NCBI RefSeq assembly: GCF_030625865.1
Contig: NZ_DAOUQB010000019.1
Coordinates: 1-57,354 of the forward strand
Length of the DNA stretch: 57,354 nucleotides
Source: Anaerotignum sp.
GTDB lineage: Bacteria; Bacillota; Clostridia; Lachnospirales; Anaerotignaceae
Direction: 5' to 3'
Shown piece after piece: positions 55,265 through 57,354 of the stretch (position 1 is its first letter; the number at the start of each line of letters is the position of its first letter). The notes below the pieces were generated by a model. It was not told where the DNA came from. It worked only from the letters and a program-made list of their open reading frames with translations, and ran no database searches. The translations under genes were made by a program, and so were the position numbers.

Positions 55265-55781
55265 AACAAAAAGGTTGCTGTCTCTCGACAACAACCTTTT
55301 TGCGCATTAAAGAATAATGCAAATCAAACCGCCGCTTCCTTCGTTTACGATCTTTTGCAGGGTTTCTGCCAATTTCATTTGTGCATCCTCAGGCATACGA
55401 TAAATCTTGTTTTGCATGCCATCACTAACCATGGAACTTAGGGTACGTCCAAATATATTTAAATCCCAAATTTTTTCAGGTTCTGATTCATAATCTGCAA
55501 TTAAGTTGTCAATAAACTCCCTGGACTGTTCCTCATTGCCGATAATCGGTGAAACTTCTGTTTCCACATCCGCTTTAATCAAGTGGATGGACTCACCTTT
55601 TGCCCGCAACTTAATTCCATAACGGCTTCCTTGCTTAAATACTTCCGGCTTTTCTAAAGCAATTTCTTCAAACACTGGCGTAACTACACCATAGCCCTTG
55701 CGTTTCACATCACTAAGTGCTGTGGCAATCTTATCATACTCTTTCTTCGTTTCAGAAAGCATCCGAATGGTAGAAATTAAC
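55265..55781 (-). repeat. Direct repeat, right copy (3' part of intact spoIVA plus terminator)
   Basis: The partner of the repeat at 44879-45394. It is one base longer, consistent with the frameshift in the left copy. Confidence 0.8.
55267..55302 (-). terminator. Terminator of spoIVA
   Basis: CAAAAAGGTTGCTG (55267-55280) and CAACAACCTTTTTG (55289-55302) form a 14-bp stem with one wobble, 5 bases after the spoIVA stop. Confidence 0.8.
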
Positions 55782-56785
55782 GAATAGTCGTTTTCAATGG
55801 GAAGTTCCACTGTTTCGCTTAAAATGCGATAGAATAAACCATCATCAAAAGTCAACGCTACATCCACAGCACCCTCTCCAGGCAGCACTCGATCAGCAAA
55901 TACCTTCTTTAAGAAATCCTTCTCCTCTAAACCCATGATGGCATTGGAAACATCGTTGAGACGTTCAGCCTTCCCCATAATTTCCTTCAAGCCCTCCACA
56001 AGGGACTTCTTTAGCCAGTGGTCATCCTCCAGTGTTTCCACCCATCCGGGGAAATAGAATCTGATTTCTCGCATAGGGAATTGATACAGCACTTGTTCCA
56101 AAATGGTTTTAATATCTTCCGCCTTTAATTGAGCAACATTTACAGGAATAACGGGAACACCATATTTTTCCTCCATCTCCTGAACCAGTAAAGCTGTTGT
56201 TTCAGCGTAAGGCGTTGCTGTATTTAAAAGAATTACATAAGGCTTCCCCATTTCTTTCAGCTCTTGAATTACTCTTTCCTCTGCTTCAATATAATTTTCT
56301 CTGGATAATTCAGTCACCGTACCATCGGTTGTCACAACAATACCAATGGTAGAGTGGTCTGTAATAACTTTTTTCGTCCCCATTTCCGCCGCTTCTAAAA
56401 ATGGCATTGCATTTTCAGACCAAGGTGTATGTACCATTCGAGGGATTTCCCCATCCATATGTCCTTCTGCCTCTGGAACTAGATAACCCACGCAATCAAT
56501 CATACGAACTCTCATATCCGTATTATTTCCAAGGGAAATTTGAACCGCTTCATTGGGAACAAACTTTGGTTCCGTTGTCATAATTGTTTTCCCCGATGCT
56601 GATTGTGGCAATTCATCCTTTGCCCGCTCTCTGGTATGAGGATCCGAAATATTGGGCAATACCAATAAATCCATAAACCTTTTGATAAAAGTTGATTTTC
56701 CTGTACGTACAGGCCCAACAACGCCAATGTAAATATCTCCACCTGTTCTTTCCGCAATATCCTTATAAATATCGAATTTCTCCAC
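55307..56785 (-). CDS. spoIVA: Stage IV sporulation protein A (SpoIVA)
   Basis: A 492-residue ATPase that polymerises on the forespore surface as the base of the spore coat. The N-terminus reads EKFDIYKDIAERTGGDIYIG and continues with VVGPVRTGKSTFIKRFMDLL, a Walker A motif in a GTPase-like fold. The C-terminal end GLICIIL is conserved in the family. AAAGGAGG precedes the GTG at 56785, which gives exactly the usual family length; the upstream frame to 56824 is not needed. It is made in the mother cell. A 3' fragment of the same gene lies at 44938. Confidence 0.97.
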   Translation of the reverse strand: MEKFDIYKDIAERTGGDIYIGVVGPVRTGKSTFIKRFMDLLVLPNISDPHTRERAKDELPQSASGKTIMTTEPKFVPNEAVQISLGNNTDMRVRMIDCVGYLVPEAEGHMDGEIPRMVHTPWSENAMPFLEAAEMGTKKVITDHSTIGIVVTTDGTVTELSRENYIEAEERVIQELKEMGKPYVILLNTATPYAETTALLVQEMEEKYGVPVIPVNVAQLKAEDIKTILEQVLYQFPMREIRFYFPGWVETLEDDHWLKKSLVEGLKEIMGKAERLNDVSNAIMGLEEKDFLKKVFADRVLPGEGAVDVALTFDDGLFYRILSETVELPIENDYSLISTIRMLSETKKEYDKIATALSDVKRKGYGVVTPVFEEIALEKPEVFKQGSRYGIKLRAKGESIHLIKADVETEVSPIIGNEEQSREFIDNLIADYESEPEKIWDLNIFGRTLSSMVSDGMQNKIYRMPEDAQMKLAETLQKIVNEGSGGLICIIL

Positions 56786-56809
56786 CGTAATTTCCTCCTT
56801 TGATTTCAA

Positions 56810-56838
56810 ACTGTATCCATACAATATACTTTATGATA
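56810..56838 (-). promoter_or_regulatory. Candidate sigma-E promoter of spoIVA
   Basis: On the minus strand GATACAGT (56817-56810) matches the sigma-E -10 pattern CATACAnT at all but one position, and TATCATA lies 14 bases upstream (56838-56832). It is about 25 bases before the GTG start. Sigma-E control of spoIVA is established in Bacillus. Confidence 0.5.
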
Positions 56839-56841
56839 AAA

Positions 56842-57193
56842 TTACAGGAATAGAACAAAGTTCAAATTGTTTTTACATTTTTTCCTTTCAGTTGTTTTTT
56901 CTGCTAATTTATTCCCACCGTTTTTCACAAGTGCCTCAGCATCTCCGCCCCGTTCTGAGGCGGCTGTCCAATGCGGTGATGCGTTCAAGGCAAAAGTATC
57001 ATTATATCGTTTATGGGTAATGGCAATCAAACCGTGCAATTGGTTTGTTTAAACACAATGCAAATCGCTCACACAAAAATTTTCAGAGATCACAGCGGCA
57101 TCTGTTAAGTTGCTTTCCCTTTCGAGGCCATAAGAGGAAGGTATTTGAGATACGCATATTCAGTTGCCAAAGAACAAAATTAGGAATTGAAAA
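56842..57193. other. Intergenic region, GC-richer patch without an assignable gene
   Basis: Between the spoIVA promoter and the next terminator a 65-codon minus-strand frame (56842-57039) contains HWTAASERGGDAEALVKNGG and continues to the end as a lysine-rich tail. It begins with TTG, has no ribosome binding site, and overlaps the spoIVA promoter region. I do not regard it as a gene. Nothing else is recognisable here. Confidence 0.35.
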
Positions 57194-57232
57194 ACCCCCT
57201 CACTACTTAGCCGAAAAAGTAAGGGGGGTGGG
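57194..57232 (-). terminator. Terminator of the gene at the right edge
   Basis: On the minus strand CCCCCCTTACTT and AAGTAGTGAGGGGG form an imperfect stem followed by TTTTTC, shortly after the stop of the minus-strand frame ending at 57245. Confidence 0.6.
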
Positions 57233-57244
57233 CAATTTAATTTA

Positions 57245-57354
57245 TCAAATTAATAGGTTTTTTAATTTCTCTAGTATTCGACGCTTTTGATAACTGATTG
57301 TTCTTCGTGGTATACCTGTAATTTTTGAGCTTTTGGGGAAATACTTGTTAGCTT
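57245..57354 (-). CDS. C-terminal end of a possible sigma-factor-like or helix-turn-helix protein (5' end outside window)
   Basis: The last 35 codons of a minus-strand frame that enters from the right edge end with TGA at 57245-57247. The tail ITGIPRRTISYQKRRILEKL looks like the recognition helix region of a sigma-70 region 4 or related domain. A terminator follows. The two other frames on this strand close within or near this stretch and look less protein-like. Identity is tentative. Confidence 0.4.
   Translation of the reverse strand, partial: ANKYFPKSSKITGIPRRTISYQKRRILEKLKNLLI

Noticed and set aside
44879-55781. Site-specific attachment sites (attL/attR) of an integrative element
   Set aside because: The repeats are over 500 bases and diverged, and no integrase or recombinase gene lies between them, so homologous recombination or duplication is more likely.
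56842-57039. 65-codon minus-strand frame upstream of spoIVA
   Set aside because: It starts with TTG without a Shine-Dalgarno and runs close to the spoIVA promoter; kept only as an intergenic note.
1-57354. CRISPR arrays, tRNA or rRNA genes, insertion sequences
   Set aside because: No regularly spaced repeats, cloverleaf-like sequences, rRNA segments or transposase frames were seen on either strand.

Overview
The window comes from a low-GC, endospore-forming member of the Clostridia, most likely a Lachnospirales-type gut or sediment anaerobe. The basis is SpoIVA, the ylm/sepF/divIVA division cluster, an SLH-anchored surface protein, agr and Bce-type signalling modules and Clostridia-like ribosome binding sites. 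Genus cannot be fixed from the sequence alone. Almost every gene is on the minus strand.

Layout, left to right. 1-369 is the tail of an unidentified plus-strand gene. 458-9956 is a dense housekeeping run, read right to left: lspA, rluD, pyrB, pyrC, smc, ftsY and a suppressor-of-fused-domain gene. Both pyrB and pyrC have lost several textbook active-site residues. 10267-14810 is the division cluster: an HlyD-like membrane protein, yggS, sepF, yggT, ylmH, divIVA.

15169-31065 is a large peptide natural-product (RiPP) locus of the NHLP/NHLM type. A radical SAM/SPASM maturase, a double GNAT protein, two near-identical NHLP precursors with different Cys-containing cores and an S41-like protease form one unit (31065-26902). 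A MalT-like LuxR regulator follows, with a strong promoter whose -10 box lies in a perfect 13-bp palindrome. A second unit (24170-15169) encodes a DUF2442 protein, an HlyD-type adaptor, a C39-peptidase ABC exporter, a second ABC exporter, a solute-binding lipoprotein, a small lipoprotein, an EamA transporter, an integral membrane protein and a third, very small double-glycine peptide.

31194-31876 looks like a decayed gene. 32135-34063 is a Pro/Gly-rich surface protein with a C-terminal membrane anchor. 34980-37928 is a complete agr quorum-sensing system, with agrA-agrC and agrD-agrB as separate units. 38395-43681 is a Bce-type antibiotic sensing and detoxification module (BceR, BceS, BceA, BceB) with a monofunctional peptidoglycan glycosyltransferase inside it; the same 26-nt element precedes both the glycosyltransferase and bceA. 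43877-44740 is a membrane-anchored GH25 lysozyme.

44879-55781 is bounded by two same-orientation copies of the 3' part of spoIVA plus its terminator. Between them lie a 1911-residue SLH surface protein and a two-component pair (LytTR regulator and an unusual double-kinase sensor). A LytTR-style direct repeat sits upstream of the surface-protein gene. The intact spoIVA, with a sigma-E-like promoter, follows at 55307-56785. The window ends inside a minus-strand gene with a sigma-region-4-like tail.
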